DNA of 64,000 bases from Pseudomonadota bacterium. Its GTDB lineage: Bacteria; Pseudomonadota; Gammaproteobacteria; Steroidobacterales; Steroidobacteraceae. The notes under the pieces are model-generated. The model searched no databases, was not told where the DNA came from, and saw only the letters and a program-made list of their open reading frames with translations. This document shows, in pieces, positions 7,512-15,867 of the stretch (position 1 is its first letter; each line of letters begins with the position of its first letter). Both the position numbers and the translations under genes were made by a program. The stretch covers positions 76,595-140,594 of the forward strand of contig JAJYAM010000001.1 in NCBI GenBank assembly GCA_021779535.1, in the 5' to 3' direction.

Positions 7512-8408
7512 ATGAACCTCAAAGACTTCAAATACCTCGTCGCGCTCGCGGACACCGGCCACTTCGGCAAGGCCGCCGAGAAGGCGTTCGTGAGCCAGCC
7601 GACGCTGTCCGCGCAGCTGAAGAAGCTCGAGGACTACCTCGGCGTCCAGCTGGTCGAGCGCCGGCCGAAGCAGGTGCAGCTCACCGAGGTCGGACAGCGG
7701 ATCGTCGAGCGCGCCCGGCGCATCCTCGACGAGAGCAACGAGATCGTCGCGCTCGCGCGCCACCATGCCGATCCGCTCGCCGGCAAGATCAAGGTCGCCT
7801 TGATCCCGACGATCGGCCCGTACCTGCTGCCGCGGGTGATGCGGCGGATCCGCAAGACGCTCCCCGAGCTCGGCTTGATGCTCTACGAGTACCAGACCGA
7901 GCCGCTGCTGAAGCTGCTGCGCGACGGGGAGATCGACCTCGGGATCCTGGCGCTGCCGGCGCCGACCGACGGGCTCGAATCGCGCCCGCTGTACGAGGAA
8001 GCGTTCACGGTCGCGCTGCCGAGCGGCCACCCGCTCGCCGCGCAGCCGACGATCCGGTCGCAGGATCTGCGCGGCCAGACCTTGCTGCTGCTCGAGGACG
8101 GACATTGCCTTCGCGACCAGGCGCTCGAGGTCTGCAGCCGCGTCGGCGCCCGGGAGGCCGACGACTTTCGCGCGACGAGCCTCGAGACCTTGCGGCAGAT
8201 GGTGATCGCCGGACTCGGCGTCACCCTGTTGCCCGAGCTCGCGGTGGACTCGCCGGTCGCCTCGCAGCGCGGCCTCGCGATCCGGCGGTTCCAGAGGCCG
8301 GCCCCGAGCCGCCGGGTCGGTGCGGTCTGGCGCCGGTCGACCACGCGCGCGGCCGCGATCGACGAACTGTGCACGGTGATCGCGCAAACGATCGGCGAGG
8401 ACGGCTGA
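7512..8408 (+). CDS. oxyR: Hydrogen peroxide sensor, LysR-type regulator OxyR
   Basis: A 298-residue LysR-type regulator. Residues 1-60 are the winged helix-turn-helix (FGKAAEKAFVSQPTLSAQLKKLE in parts). The effector domain contains LLEDGHCLRDQALEVC with Cys199 and Cys208, the same numbers as the redox pair of Escherichia coli OxyR that forms a disulfide on peroxide exposure; the GHCLRDQ motif separates OxyR from other LysR proteins. It should activate catalase and peroxiredoxin genes. No catalase or ahp gene is adjacent in this window. The upstream DNA is unusually AT-rich and carries a candidate self-operator. Confidence 0.96.
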   Translation: MNLKDFKYLVALADTGHFGKAAEKAFVSQPTLSAQLKKLEDYLGVQLVERRPKQVQLTEVGQRIVERARRILDESNEIVALARHHADPLAGKIKVALIPTIGPYLLPRVMRRIRKTLPELGLMLYEYQTEPLLKLLRDGEIDLGILALPAPTDGLESRPLYEEAFTVALPSGHPLAAQPTIRSQDLRGQTLLLLEDGHCLRDQALEVCSRVGAREADDFRATSLETLRQMVIAGLGVTLLPELAVDSPVASQRGLAIRRFQRPAPSRRVGAVWRRSTTRAAAIDELCTVIAQTIGEDG

Positions 8409-8430
8409 GTACACGCAGGAGACCGTTGCG

Positions 8431-9168
8431 ATGAGCGAGCCGACGGCAACCAATCCCCCGCCCGACGGGCCGCGTCTCGACCGCGCGTTCGTCGACGAGC
8501 AGCACCTGCTCGATCGCTATCTCGACGGCGCCCTGCCGTACAAGGGCGCACGCGAGTTCGAGCAGTGGTGTGCGGCGCATCCGGAGTACCTCACCGAGCA
8601 GCGGCTGGCCGATCGCACCCAGGGGGCGCTGCGCTTGCTCGAGGCCGCCGGCCGCGCGCCGGACCTCGCGGAGCCGCGACTGCGCTGGTGGCGGACGCCC
8701 TGGCTGTCGGTCGCGCTCGGCGCGATCGCCGCCGCGAGCCTGATCGGCCTGTGGACCGCGACCGCGCATGGCGCGTGGCTGCACGATGAATTGCTCGAGG
8801 CCCGCGCGCGGCTCGCGCAGGGCTCGATGCGTCCTCCGGCTTCCGAGCAGGTCGTCCAGGTCGCGCCGGACCGCAGCGCCGATGCGCAGGCCGCACGCAT
8901 CACGCTCGCGCGTTCGCCGGCACGCCTCGTCGACCTGCGCATCGGCATGGGTTACGTGCGGGCGCAGCGCTTCCGGCTGATCGTCGACAAGCACGGGGCG
9001 GGACGCGCGCTGGATCTCGACGGCCTCGCGAAGGACTCCAACGGGGATCTGCGCATCGCGTTCAATGCGTCGGCGCTCGAACCCGGCGAGTACGCGGTCC
9101 GCATCGAGGCGATGCCGCTGCTCGGCCGGCCGGTCGCCGACGGGTGGTTCGCGATCGCGGTCCGTTGA
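8431..9168 (+). CDS. Membrane protein of unknown function with one transmembrane helix
   Basis: A 245-residue protein I do not recognise. Residues 1-85 are charged and probably cytoplasmic (EQHLLDRYLDGALPYKGARE). Residues about 91-112 form one hydrophobic helix, followed by a short helical stretch and a periplasmic domain of about 90 residues rich in alternating hydrophobics (LVDLRIGMGYV, EYAVRIEAMPLLG) that looks beta-structured. The layout resembles membrane-bound anti-sigma factors, but no sigma gene is next to it and the similarity is only in architecture. It starts 22 bases after oxyR with AGGAG upstream, so co-transcription with oxyR is likely. Confidence 0.75.
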   Translation: MSEPTATNPPPDGPRLDRAFVDEQHLLDRYLDGALPYKGAREFEQWCAAHPEYLTEQRLADRTQGALRLLEAAGRAPDLAEPRLRWWRTPWLSVALGAIAAASLIGLWTATAHGAWLHDELLEARARLAQGSMRPPASEQVVQVAPDRSADAQAARITLARSPARLVDLRIGMGYVRAQRFRLIVDKHGAGRALDLDGLAKDSNGDLRIAFNASALEPGEYAVRIEAMPLLGRPVADGWFAIAVR

Positions 9169-9170
9169 CG

Positions 9171-9192
9171 CCGCGCGCGCCCTCGCGCGCGG
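9171..9192. terminator. GC-rich stem-loop between convergent genes, no U tract
   Basis: CCGCGCGCG (9171-9179) pairs with CGCGCGCGG (9184-9192) around a 4-base loop, between the 245-residue gene and the convergent ybbP. No run of T follows on either strand. Confidence 0.4.
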
Positions 9193-9196
9193 CCGC

Positions 9197-11698
9197 TCAA
9201 GCTTCCGCGCGCAGGCTTTGAGCCGGCGGCGTGCCGACGACGCGCCGCGCGGCGAGCGTGCCGCTCACCCCGACGAGCCCCGTGCCGCCGAGGATGCCGA
9301 GCCACCAGAGCTTCGGGTCCGGCGCGTAGCGCAGCGCGAACAGGTGGTGCGCGACCCACCAGCCGGTGCCGGCGGCGCCGGCCGCGCCGAGCAGCCCGGA
9401 CAGCAAGCCCAGCGCGGCAAACTCCGCGGCGACGCCGCTCAGCACCGTGAATCGGCTCGCCCCCAGGGTCCGCAGAATCGCGCTCTCGTGACGGCGTTCG
9501 TCGCGGGTCGCCTGCACCGCGGCGAGCAGCACGATCACGCCGGCTGCGAGCGTGAACAAGGACACGTACTGAACCGCGAGCGAGGCCCGGTCGATGATCG
9601 TCCGGACCTGGGCCAGGATCGCATCGACGTCGATCACGGTGATCGTCGGGAACCGCCGCGCGAGCTCGGCGAGCCCCGGCCGCGCGCGCGGGCCGAGATA
9701 GACGCTGGTGATCAGGGTGCCCGCCGCGCCGTCGAGCAATCGAGGCGGGAAAACCAGGAAGAAATTCGGTCGGAAGCTGTCCCAGCGCACCCGGCGGATG
9801 CTCGCGACGCGGACGGTCAGCGGCTCGCCGGCGACGTCGAACGAGATCGAGTCGCCGAGTTTCAGGTGCATCGCATCGCGGTACTCGGTCGAGATCGACA
9901 CCCAGGGCTTGCCGTAATCGGCCGGCCCCCACCAGCGGCCGGCGATGACGCGGTTGTCGGGCATCGGATCGGCCGACCAGGTGAGGTTCTGCTCGCGCTG
10001 CGCGAACGCGCGGCCACGCGCGCTCGCGAAATGCAGCGACGCGACCGGCCGGGCGTCGATCGCGGTGATCCGCGCGCGGATCACCGGAACCATCGGTGCG
10101 TCGGGCGCGCCTAGCGCCGCGAGCGCGCGGCGCAGCGCGGGAGCGTCCTGCGGCCGGATGTTGATCAGGAACTCGTTCGGCGCGCGCGCGCCGACGCTCG
10201 CACGCCATTCGCGCATCAGGTCGCCGCGGACCACCGCGAGGAGCAACAGGATCATCAAGCCGAGCCCGAACGCGACGACCTGCAGCACGCTCGCGATTCC
10301 GCGCCGGGAAACGTTCGCGAGACCGTAGCGCCAGGCGACACCGACGCCACCGCGGAACCGACGGGTCAGGCGCACCAACGCGAACCCCGCGGCGGCGAGC
10401 GCGGCGCCGACGACCGCGATCCCGGCCGCCAGGTCGACGACGAGCGCGGTATCGCGCACCATCAGCCAGAGAATCGCGAACAGCGCGGCGAGCGCGAGCC
10501 CCGGCGCGACGCCGTGGCGCAGCCGTGGTGGCGCGACGTCCCGGCGCAGCACGCGCAGCGGCGGAGTCCGCTTCAGCGGCATCAGCGGCGGCAGCGCGAA
10601 GCCGAGCAGCATCGCGAGCTCGGTCGCGGCCGCGACCGCAATGGGGCGCGCCGACGCGGCGGGAAGATCGCGTTCGATCAGGGATCGCAGCAGCCACGCG
10701 ATCCCCGACTCGGCGATCGCGCCGGCCAGGGTCCCGGCGAGCAGCGCGAGCGCGCCGATCGCCCCGAGCTCGGCGAGCGCGACCCCGAGCACGAAGCGCT
10801 GCGTCGCCCCGAGGCACTTCATCAACGCGACACCGTCGATGCGCCGGCCCGCCCAGCGGCGGGCGCTCATCGCGACACCGACCGCAGCGAGCAGCACCGC
10901 CGCCAGGCTCGCGAGGTTCAGGAACCGGCTGGCGCGCTCGATCGCCGAGCCGAGCTCTCGGCTGTTCTCCGCGGCCTCGCGCACCCGGAGCGCGGGGTCC
11001 GGATGGGCCCGCAGATACGCCCGAACCGCGGCGACCGCGGCCGGTGGACCGGCGAACAATGCCGCATAGGTCACCCGGCTGCCCGGCTGGACCAGCGCCG
11101 TCGCGGGCAGGTCGGCGGCGTTCATCAGCAGCGCCGGTGCGAGGCTCACCAGCCCGACGCTCTGGTCGGGACGAAACGCGAGCACCCGCGTGAAGCGCAG
11201 ACGGGTCGCGCCGAGGCGCACGCTCGCACCGGGCCGCAGGCCGAGCGCGGTCGCCGTGCGCGAGTCGAGCCAGACGGTGCCGCGCGCGGGTATCGTCGCG
11301 ATCGCTCCGGCCGGCCCATACGGCACGGCCGCGACCCGGACGCGGCCGCGTAACGGGTAGCCTGGCGTGACCGCATTGACCGCGACGAGCTGGCTGCGAT
11401 CGCCATGGAAGAGCGCGGTCGGAAACGAAATCTCTTCGGCCCGGCGCAAGCGGTCGTTGCGAGCCGGCGCGAGCTCACCGGCGGGAATCGGGTTCGCGGA
11501 ATCGATGCGCAGGTCCGCCGCGAGCACCTGGGTCGCCTCGCGGGCGACCCCTGCCGACACCCGGCTGGCGAAGAAGCCGACCGCGGTCATCGAGGCGACC
11601 GCGACCGCAAGCGCACCGAACAGCACGAGCGCCTCGCCGGAACGCAGTTCACGCCACAGCCCGCGCAGCGCAAAGCGGAGCATCGGCAGCGGCTTCAT
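9197..11698 (-). CDS. ybbP: ABC transporter permease, FtsX/YbbP family
   Basis: An 833-residue inner-membrane permease of the MacB/FtsX superfamily in its large form: an N-terminal helix (residues about 22-45), a long periplasmic domain, three helices near residues 260-350, further helices, a second periplasmic domain, and a final helix set carrying QATRDERRHESAILRTLGASR, the coupling region of this family. It would work with YbbA, whose stop codon it overlaps by 4 bases. In E. coli ybbA-ybbP also lie opposite tesA. The family probably extracts or moves lipid-like molecules or proteins from the membrane; the substrate is not established. Confidence 0.92.
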   Translation of the reverse strand: MKPLPMLRFALRGLWRELRSGEALVLFGALAVAVASMTAVGFFASRVSAGVAREATQVLAADLRIDSANPIPAGELAPARNDRLRRAEEISFPTALFHGDRSQLVAVNAVTPGYPLRGRVRVAAVPYGPAGAIATIPARGTVWLDSRTATALGLRPGASVRLGATRLRFTRVLAFRPDQSVGLVSLAPALLMNAADLPATALVQPGSRVTYAALFAGPPAAVAAVRAYLRAHPDPALRVREAAENSRELGSAIERASRFLNLASLAAVLLAAVGVAMSARRWAGRRIDGVALMKCLGATQRFVLGVALAELGAIGALALLAGTLAGAIAESGIAWLLRSLIERDLPAASARPIAVAAATELAMLLGFALPPLMPLKRTPPLRVLRRDVAPPRLRHGVAPGLALAALFAILWLMVRDTALVVDLAAGIAVVGAALAAAGFALVRLTRRFRGGVGVAWRYGLANVSRRGIASVLQVVAFGLGLMILLLLAVVRGDLMREWRASVGARAPNEFLINIRPQDAPALRRALAALGAPDAPMVPVIRARITAIDARPVASLHFASARGRAFAQREQNLTWSADPMPDNRVIAGRWWGPADYGKPWVSISTEYRDAMHLKLGDSISFDVAGEPLTVRVASIRRVRWDSFRPNFFLVFPPRLLDGAAGTLITSVYLGPRARPGLAELARRFPTITVIDVDAILAQVRTIIDRASLAVQYVSLFTLAAGVIVLLAAVQATRDERRHESAILRTLGASRFTVLSGVAAEFAALGLLSGLLGAAGAAGTGWWVAHHLFALRYAPDPKLWWLGILGGTGLVGVSGTLAARRVVGTPPAQSLRAEA

Positions 11699-12384
11699 CC
11701 AGCCACTCGGCCGGCATCGAGCGCGACGATCCGGTCGCAGCGGGCGGCGAGCTCGCGGTCGTGGGTGACGAGCACGAGCGTGCTGCCGGCGGCGCGGTTG
11801 CGTTCGAACAGCAGCTGCGCGATTCGCCGGCCGGTTGCGCCGTCCAGGTTCCCGGTGGGCTCGTCGGCGAACAGCAGCGGCGGCCGGGTGACGAACGCGC
11901 GGGCGATCGCGACGCGTTGCTGCTCGCCGCCCGACAGCTGGCGCGGATAGTGCGCGAGGCGCGCACCCAATCCGACCTCGGTGAGCGCGGCCGTCGCGGC
12001 CACGCGGGCGTTCGGGTCGCCGGCGAGCTCGAGCGGCAGCATCACGTTCTCCAGCGCGGTCAGCGACGGAATCAGCTGGAACGACTGGAACACGAAGCCG
12101 ACCTGCCGGCCGCGCAGCGCCGCCCGGCCGTCCTCGTCGAGGCGACCGAGATCCGTGCCCGCGATCGCGACGCGCCCGCGGGTCGGGGTATCGAGGCCGG
12201 CGAGCAACGCGAGCAAGGTCGACTTGCCGGCCCCCGAGGGACCGACGATCGCGACGGTCTCCCCCGCTCGCACCCCAAGGTCGACATCGGCGAGAATCGT
12301 GAGCGGCCCGGAGGGGCTGTCGACCGTCTTCGTCAGGCCGCTCGCCTCGAGCGCGAGGCCGGCACCACTCGGTCCAGGGTACAT
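11695..12384 (-). CDS. ybbA: ABC transporter ATP-binding protein, LolD/YbbA family
   Basis: A 229-residue stand-alone ATPase. Walker A is GPSGAGKST (about 48-56), the Q loop FVFQSFQLIPSLTALENV, signature LSGGEQQRVAIARAF (about 150-164) and Walker B LFADEPTGNLD (about 171-181). The TALENVMLPLEL segment is typical of MacB/LolD/YbbA ATPases. The ATG at 12384 lies 12 bases from the divergent tesA GTG; upstream in-frame codons would run into tesA and are rejected. Pairs with YbbP. Confidence 0.94.
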   Translation of the reverse strand: MYPGPSGAGLALEASGLTKTVDSPSGPLTILADVDLGVRAGETVAIVGPSGAGKSTLLALLAGLDTPTRGRVAIAGTDLGRLDEDGRAALRGRQVGFVFQSFQLIPSLTALENVMLPLELAGDPNARVAATAALTEVGLGARLAHYPRQLSGGEQQRVAIARAFVTRPPLLFADEPTGNLDGATGRRIAQLLFERNRAAGSTLVLVTHDRELAARCDRIVALDAGRVAG

Positions 12385-12396
12385 CGGAGGGGATCC

Positions 12397-13005
12397 GTGA
12401 AGCGTTGGTTGATCGTCTGCCTGTTGTTCGCCGCCTCGGCCTCGGCGCATCCCGCGCGCACGATCCTCGTATTCGGCGACAGCATCAGCGCCGGGTACGG
12501 CATCCCGGTCGGCCAGGGCTGGGTCGCGTTGCTGCAGGCGAAGCTCGAGCGGTTAGGGTACGGATATCGCGTCGTCAATGCCAGCGTCAGCGGCGAGACC
12601 ACCGCGGGCGGCCTCGACCGGCTGCCGCGAGCGCTCGCGCTGCATCGGCCGCGGATCCTGATTCTCGAGCTCGGCGGGAACGACGGACTGCGGGCGTTGC
12701 CGGTGCAACAGATGCGCGCGAATCTCGGGCGGATGCTGCGCCTCGCGCGCTCGGCAGGCACGTCGGTCGTGCTGCTCGGAATGCGGATGCCGCCGAATTA
12801 CGGCCCCGAGTACACCGCGCAGTTCCAGCGCGCGTTCGTCGACGTCGCGAAGGCCCATCGGGTGGCGTTCGTGCCGTTCTTCCTGCAAGGGATCGCGACA
12901 CAGCCCGCGTTGATGCAGGCGGATGGGCTGCACCCGAACGTGCGCGGCCAGGCGCTGTTGCTCGCCAACGCCTGGCGGGCCCTCGGCCCGATGCTTCGAA
13001 AGTGA
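12397..13005 (+). CDS. tesA: Periplasmic acyl-CoA thioesterase I / lysophospholipase, SGNH hydrolase
   Basis: A 202-residue SGNH hydrolase with a signal peptide ending near ASASAHPA (residue about 18). Catalytic Ser is in FGDSISAGYG (about 29), the oxyanion Asn in GGNDGL (about 95), and the Asp-His pair in DGLHPN (176 and 179). TesA hydrolyses acyl thioesters and lysophospholipids in the periplasm. The GTG start has a strong GGAGGGG five bases upstream. The divergent pairing with ybbA-ybbP is conserved in gammaproteobacteria. Confidence 0.95.
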   Translation: MKRWLIVCLLFAASASAHPARTILVFGDSISAGYGIPVGQGWVALLQAKLERLGYGYRVVNASVSGETTAGGLDRLPRALALHRPRILILELGGNDGLRALPVQQMRANLGRMLRLARSAGTSVVLLGMRMPPNYGPEYTAQFQRAFVDVAKAHRVAFVPFFLQGIATQPALMQADGLHPNVRGQALLLANAWRALGPMLRK

Positions 13006-13037
13006 TCGGACCGGCGGCGCGTCTGCCGCCGGTCCGA
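13006..13037 (+). terminator. Perfect 13-bp stem-loop immediately after tesA
   Basis: TCGGACCGGCGGC (13006-13018) pairs without mismatch with GCCGCCGGTCCGA (13025-13037) around a 6-base loop; the stem starts on the base after the tesA stop. There is no U tract, so it is a terminator or 3'-end stabiliser by position only. Confidence 0.5.
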
Positions 13038-13055
13038 CGCTTCACCGGCTGGAGC

Positions 13056-13095
13056 CTCCGGCCGGCGGGATCGTCGACGATCCCGCGCGCCGGAG
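13056..13095. terminator. Long imperfect hairpin between convergent tesA and the DUF3761-like gene
   Basis: An 18-bp stem with two mismatched positions surrounds a TCGA loop; its core GGGATCGTCGACGATCCC is an 18-bp palindrome. It lies 14 bases past the stop of the minus-strand gene. No T run on either strand. Confidence 0.45.
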
Positions 13096-13109
13096 GACCC
13101 GCGGCGCTA

Positions 13110-13574
13110 TCAGTGCTTCATCCACTCGGCGACACCGCCGTGACGGGAGCAAGCGCCCCGATGCGTCTTCGCGTGCGAGTAGCTCCCGTCCTTGCACCGC
13201 GCGGTCGCGCCGGCCGCACCGGCCGCACCGGCGACCCCGGCCTTTTCGGGCTTCTTCGCCGCTTCGTGCTTGGCCGCCATGTGGCCTTCCATCCGCTCCT
13301 TCAGCGTCTTGGCCGGTGCTTTCGCCTGCTCCTTCGCCTTGACCTTCTCCTTAGCCTTGGCCTTTACTTTCTCCTTCGCCTTGCCCTTCGCCTTCGCATG
13401 GGACGCCGCCGTCCCGACGCCGCCGTGCCCGCTGCACGCGCCCCGGCCGGCCTTCGCATGGGTACCGTCCTTGCAGGCAACCATGTGGGTCTTCGCGAGC
13501 GCCGACTGGGCCGGCAAACCGAGCGCGAAACATGCCGCCAGCGCAGCCAGGCTCAAACCGATCTTGTTCTTCAC
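13110..13574 (-). CDS. Exported protein with two DUF3761-like Cys motifs and a Lys/Ala-rich linker
   Basis: A 154-residue protein with a signal peptide (KNKIGLSLAALAACFALGL, cleavage near SALA). The first motif, ACKDGTHAKAGRGACSGHGG, follows the signal; the second, RCKDGSYSHAKTHRGACSRHGG, then VAEWMKH, closes the protein. Both fit the small DUF3761 motif as I remember it. Between them is a low-complexity stretch of KAKxK and KEKVK repeats, then a helical segment. The function of the family is unknown; the polybasic linker could bind cell-wall polymers or nucleic acid, but that is a guess. GTG start with AGGGAG upstream. Confidence 0.82.
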   Translation of the reverse strand: MKNKIGLSLAALAACFALGLPAQSALAKTHMVACKDGTHAKAGRGACSGHGGVGTAASHAKAKGKAKEKVKAKAKEKVKAKEQAKAPAKTLKERMEGHMAAKHEAAKKPEKAGVAGAAGAAGATARCKDGSYSHAKTHRGACSRHGGVAEWMKH

Positions 13575-13615
13575 GAGTCGTCTCCCTGAGAATTGTGATG
13601 GGTCCGCGCTGGATT

Positions 13616-14023
13616 CTAATGGGCCGGCGCTGGTTTCCCAAGCGCCGTCACGACGTCGATCGAGCGCACCTGCAGTACGAAGTGGGTGTGCTGATGGGGC
13701 GAGGTCGCGACGGCGAGCGATCCCGCGACGCGAACCCGCGTCCCGTCGCGCAGGTCCGGCGGGTACTCGCCCCACCCGACCAGCTGAAAGCGCTCCGCGA
13801 TGCGGCACTGCGCGCTCTCCGCGGGTGCGTAGACGTACTGGGAGTGATCGGTCGTGAGCACCGCAACCCGTTCGACCGTGCCACCCACCGGGTAGCTGTG
13901 GAAGTCGAGCGTGCCGGAGAGCGTGGTGCGAATCGGCGACAGGAGCAGGCAGCGGCCGTAGCCGAGTACGCACCCCGACAACGCCATGCACGCGGCCAGG
14001 AACGCCCACCGCAGTTTCGTCAT
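13616..14023 (-). CDS. Small lipoprotein of unknown function
   Basis: A 135-residue protein with a lipoprotein signal: MTKLRWAFLAACMALSGC, lipobox LSGC with Cys at about 18. The mature part has several short beta-like stretches (RTTLSGTLDFHSYP, THFVLQVRSIDVV) and HQHTH near the end. AAGGAG lies six bases before the ATG, which fixes this start over an upstream in-frame one. I do not recognise the family. It lies upstream of the DUF3761-like gene on the same strand (41 bases), so the two may be co-transcribed as envelope proteins. Confidence 0.78.
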   Translation of the reverse strand: MTKLRWAFLAACMALSGCVLGYGRCLLLSPIRTTLSGTLDFHSYPVGGTVERVAVLTTDHSQYVYAPAESAQCRIAERFQLVGWGEYPPDLRDGTRVRVAGSLAVATSPHQHTHFVLQVRSIDVVTALGKPAPAH

Positions 14024-14089
14024 CGACCGCTCCTTCGCATCGGCATCCGCCCGCCCCGCGGATGGCCGCGCGCACGGGTTGCCGTCCGA

Positions 14090-14118
14090 TTGCCGCTCCG
14101 GCGCACCGGTGCTATACA
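14090..14118 (+). promoter_or_regulatory. Putative sigma-70 promoter of fadD
   Basis: TTGCCG (14090-14095), exactly 17 bases, TATACA (14113-14118), each 4 of 6 to consensus. Predicted start near 14125, leaving a leader of about 30 bases that contains GAGGAG for fadD. Confidence 0.5.
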
Positions 14119-14156
14119 CGCCACACGCGATACATCATAACGAGGAGCGCGCCGGT

Positions 14157-15839
14157 ATGGACCGAATTTGGCTGAAACGGTATCCGCCCGGTGTACCCGC
14201 CGAAATCGATCCCGACCGGTACGCGTCGCTCGTCGAGCCGTTCGAGGAAGCCTGCGCGTGCCATCGCGACCGGCCCGCGTTCACGAACATGGGCACGACG
14301 ATCTCGTACGCGCGCCTCGAGGAGCTCACGCGGGCGTTTGCGGCATGGCTGCAAAACCGTTCGGGACTCTCGCCGGGCGATCGAATCGCATTGATGATGC
14401 CGAACGTCCTGCAGTACCCGGTTGCGCTCTACGGCGCGCTGCGGGCCGGCCTGATCGTCGTCAACACGAATCCGCTCTACACCGCGCGCGAGCTCGAGCA
14501 CCAGCTGAAGGACTCCGGCGCGAAGGCGATCGTGATCGTCGAGAACTTCGCCCACGTGCTCGCCGAGGTGCTGCCGAGAGTCGCGCTCGAGAAGGTGTTC
14601 GTGACCGCGATCGGCGACCTGCTCGCGCCGCCGCGCGGCGCGATCGTGAACTTCGTGCTGCGCCGGGTCCGCAAGCAGGTGCCGCCGTGGCGGATCCCAG
14701 GGGCGCTCGGCTTCAAGGCGGTGCTCCGGGCGGGCCGCGATCTCGCGTTCGCGCGCCCCGCGATCCGCGGGTCGGATCCGGCGTTCCTGCAGTACACCGG
14801 CGGCACGACCGGCGTCGCCAAGGGCGCGATCCTCTCGCACCGGAACCTGGTCGCGAACCTGCTGCAGGCGAGCGCATGGCTGACGCCGGTGCTGCCCGGG
14901 CCGGATGCGCCGCCCCGGCTGGTCGTGATCACCGCGTTGCCCCTGTATCACATCTTCGCGCTGACCGCGAACTGCCTGATGTTCATCCACCTCGGCGCCT
15001 GCAACGTGCTGATCACGAATCCGCGCGACTTCCCCGGCTTCGTCGCCGAGCTGCGCAAGCACCGGTTCTTCTTCATCAGCGGCGTGAACACCCTGTTCAA
15101 CGCGCTGCTGCACACGCCGGGCTTCGCGGAACTCGATTTCAGCTCGCTCAAGGTGAGCCTCGGCGGCGGGATGGCGGTGCAGGCGGTGGTCGCCCGGCGC
15201 TGGCGGGAAGTCACCGGCTGCGTGCTCACCCAGGCCTGGGGGCTCACCGAGACCTCGCCCGCGGCCTGCATCAACCCGATAGCGCTCGATTTCAACCAGT
15301 CGGTCGGCCTGCCGATCCCGTCGACCGAGATCACGATCCGCGACGACGACGGCCGGGAACTCGGCATCGGTGAGGCCGGCGAGATCTGCGTGCGCGGTCC
15401 GCAGGTCACCGGCGGCTACTGGAATCGGCCCGACGAAACCGCCAAGGTCTTCTACGGCGACTGGCTGCGCACCGGCGACATCGGCCGCATGGACGCCGAA
15501 GGGTTCGTGACCATCGAGGATCGCAAGAAGGACATGATCCTCGTGTCCGGCTTCAACGTGTATCCGAATGAGGTCGAGAGCGTCGCGGCCGAGTACCCCG
15601 GCGTGCTCGAGGCCGCCGCGGTCGCCGTGCCGGACGAGAACTCGGGCGAAGCGGTCGCGCTGTTCGTCGTGAAGAAGGATCAGGACCTGGACGCCGGCGC
15701 GTTGCTCGCGCACCTGCGCCACCACTTGACCGGCTACAAGGTGCCGAAGCACCTGTACTTCCGCACCGAGCTGCCGAAAACCAACGTCGGCAAGATCCTG
15801 CGGCGCGCGCTGCGCGACGAGTTGCGCAAGCCGGTCTGA
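14157..15839 (+). CDS. fadD: Long-chain fatty acid-CoA ligase
   Basis: A 560-residue adenylate-forming enzyme, the usual FadD length, that activates free fatty acids to acyl-CoA for beta-oxidation at the inner membrane. The ATP/AMP signature is QYTGGTTGVAKGA (about 219-231), followed by LPLYHIFALT, the adenylation motif WGLTETSPAA, the hinge YGDWLRTGDIG and DRKKDMILVSGFNVYPNEVE (read in parts), and the C-terminal lysine region TNVGKILRR. Alone on its strand between the lipoprotein gene and convergent hemE. GAGGAG precedes the ATG by 9 bases. Confidence 0.95.
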   Translation: MDRIWLKRYPPGVPAEIDPDRYASLVEPFEEACACHRDRPAFTNMGTTISYARLEELTRAFAAWLQNRSGLSPGDRIALMMPNVLQYPVALYGALRAGLIVVNTNPLYTARELEHQLKDSGAKAIVIVENFAHVLAEVLPRVALEKVFVTAIGDLLAPPRGAIVNFVLRRVRKQVPPWRIPGALGFKAVLRAGRDLAFARPAIRGSDPAFLQYTGGTTGVAKGAILSHRNLVANLLQASAWLTPVLPGPDAPPRLVVITALPLYHIFALTANCLMFIHLGACNVLITNPRDFPGFVAELRKHRFFFISGVNTLFNALLHTPGFAELDFSSLKVSLGGGMAVQAVVARRWREVTGCVLTQAWGLTETSPAACINPIALDFNQSVGLPIPSTEITIRDDDGRELGIGEAGEICVRGPQVTGGYWNRPDETAKVFYGDWLRTGDIGRMDAEGFVTIEDRKKDMILVSGFNVYPNEVESVAAEYPGVLEAAAVAVPDENSGEAVALFVVKKDQDLDAGALLAHLRHHLTGYKVPKHLYFRTELPKTNVGKILRRALRDELRKPV

Positions 15840-15840
15840 C

Positions 15841-15865
15841 CGCGCGGCGCGGACCGCGCCGTGCG
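15841..15865. terminator. GC-rich stem-loop between convergent fadD and hemE
   Basis: CGCGCGGCGC (15841-15850) pairs with GCGCCGTGCG (15856-15865), with one G-U pair and loop GGACC. It lies in the 28-base gap between the two stop codons and lacks a U tract. Confidence 0.45.
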
Positions 15866-15867
15866 CC

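Noticed and set aside
13320..13400. Short tandem repeat array suggesting CRISPR or a minisatellite
   Set aside because: The repeated ctt/gcc bases encode the KAKxK and KEKVK linker of the secreted protein; there are no spacers or constant repeat units.
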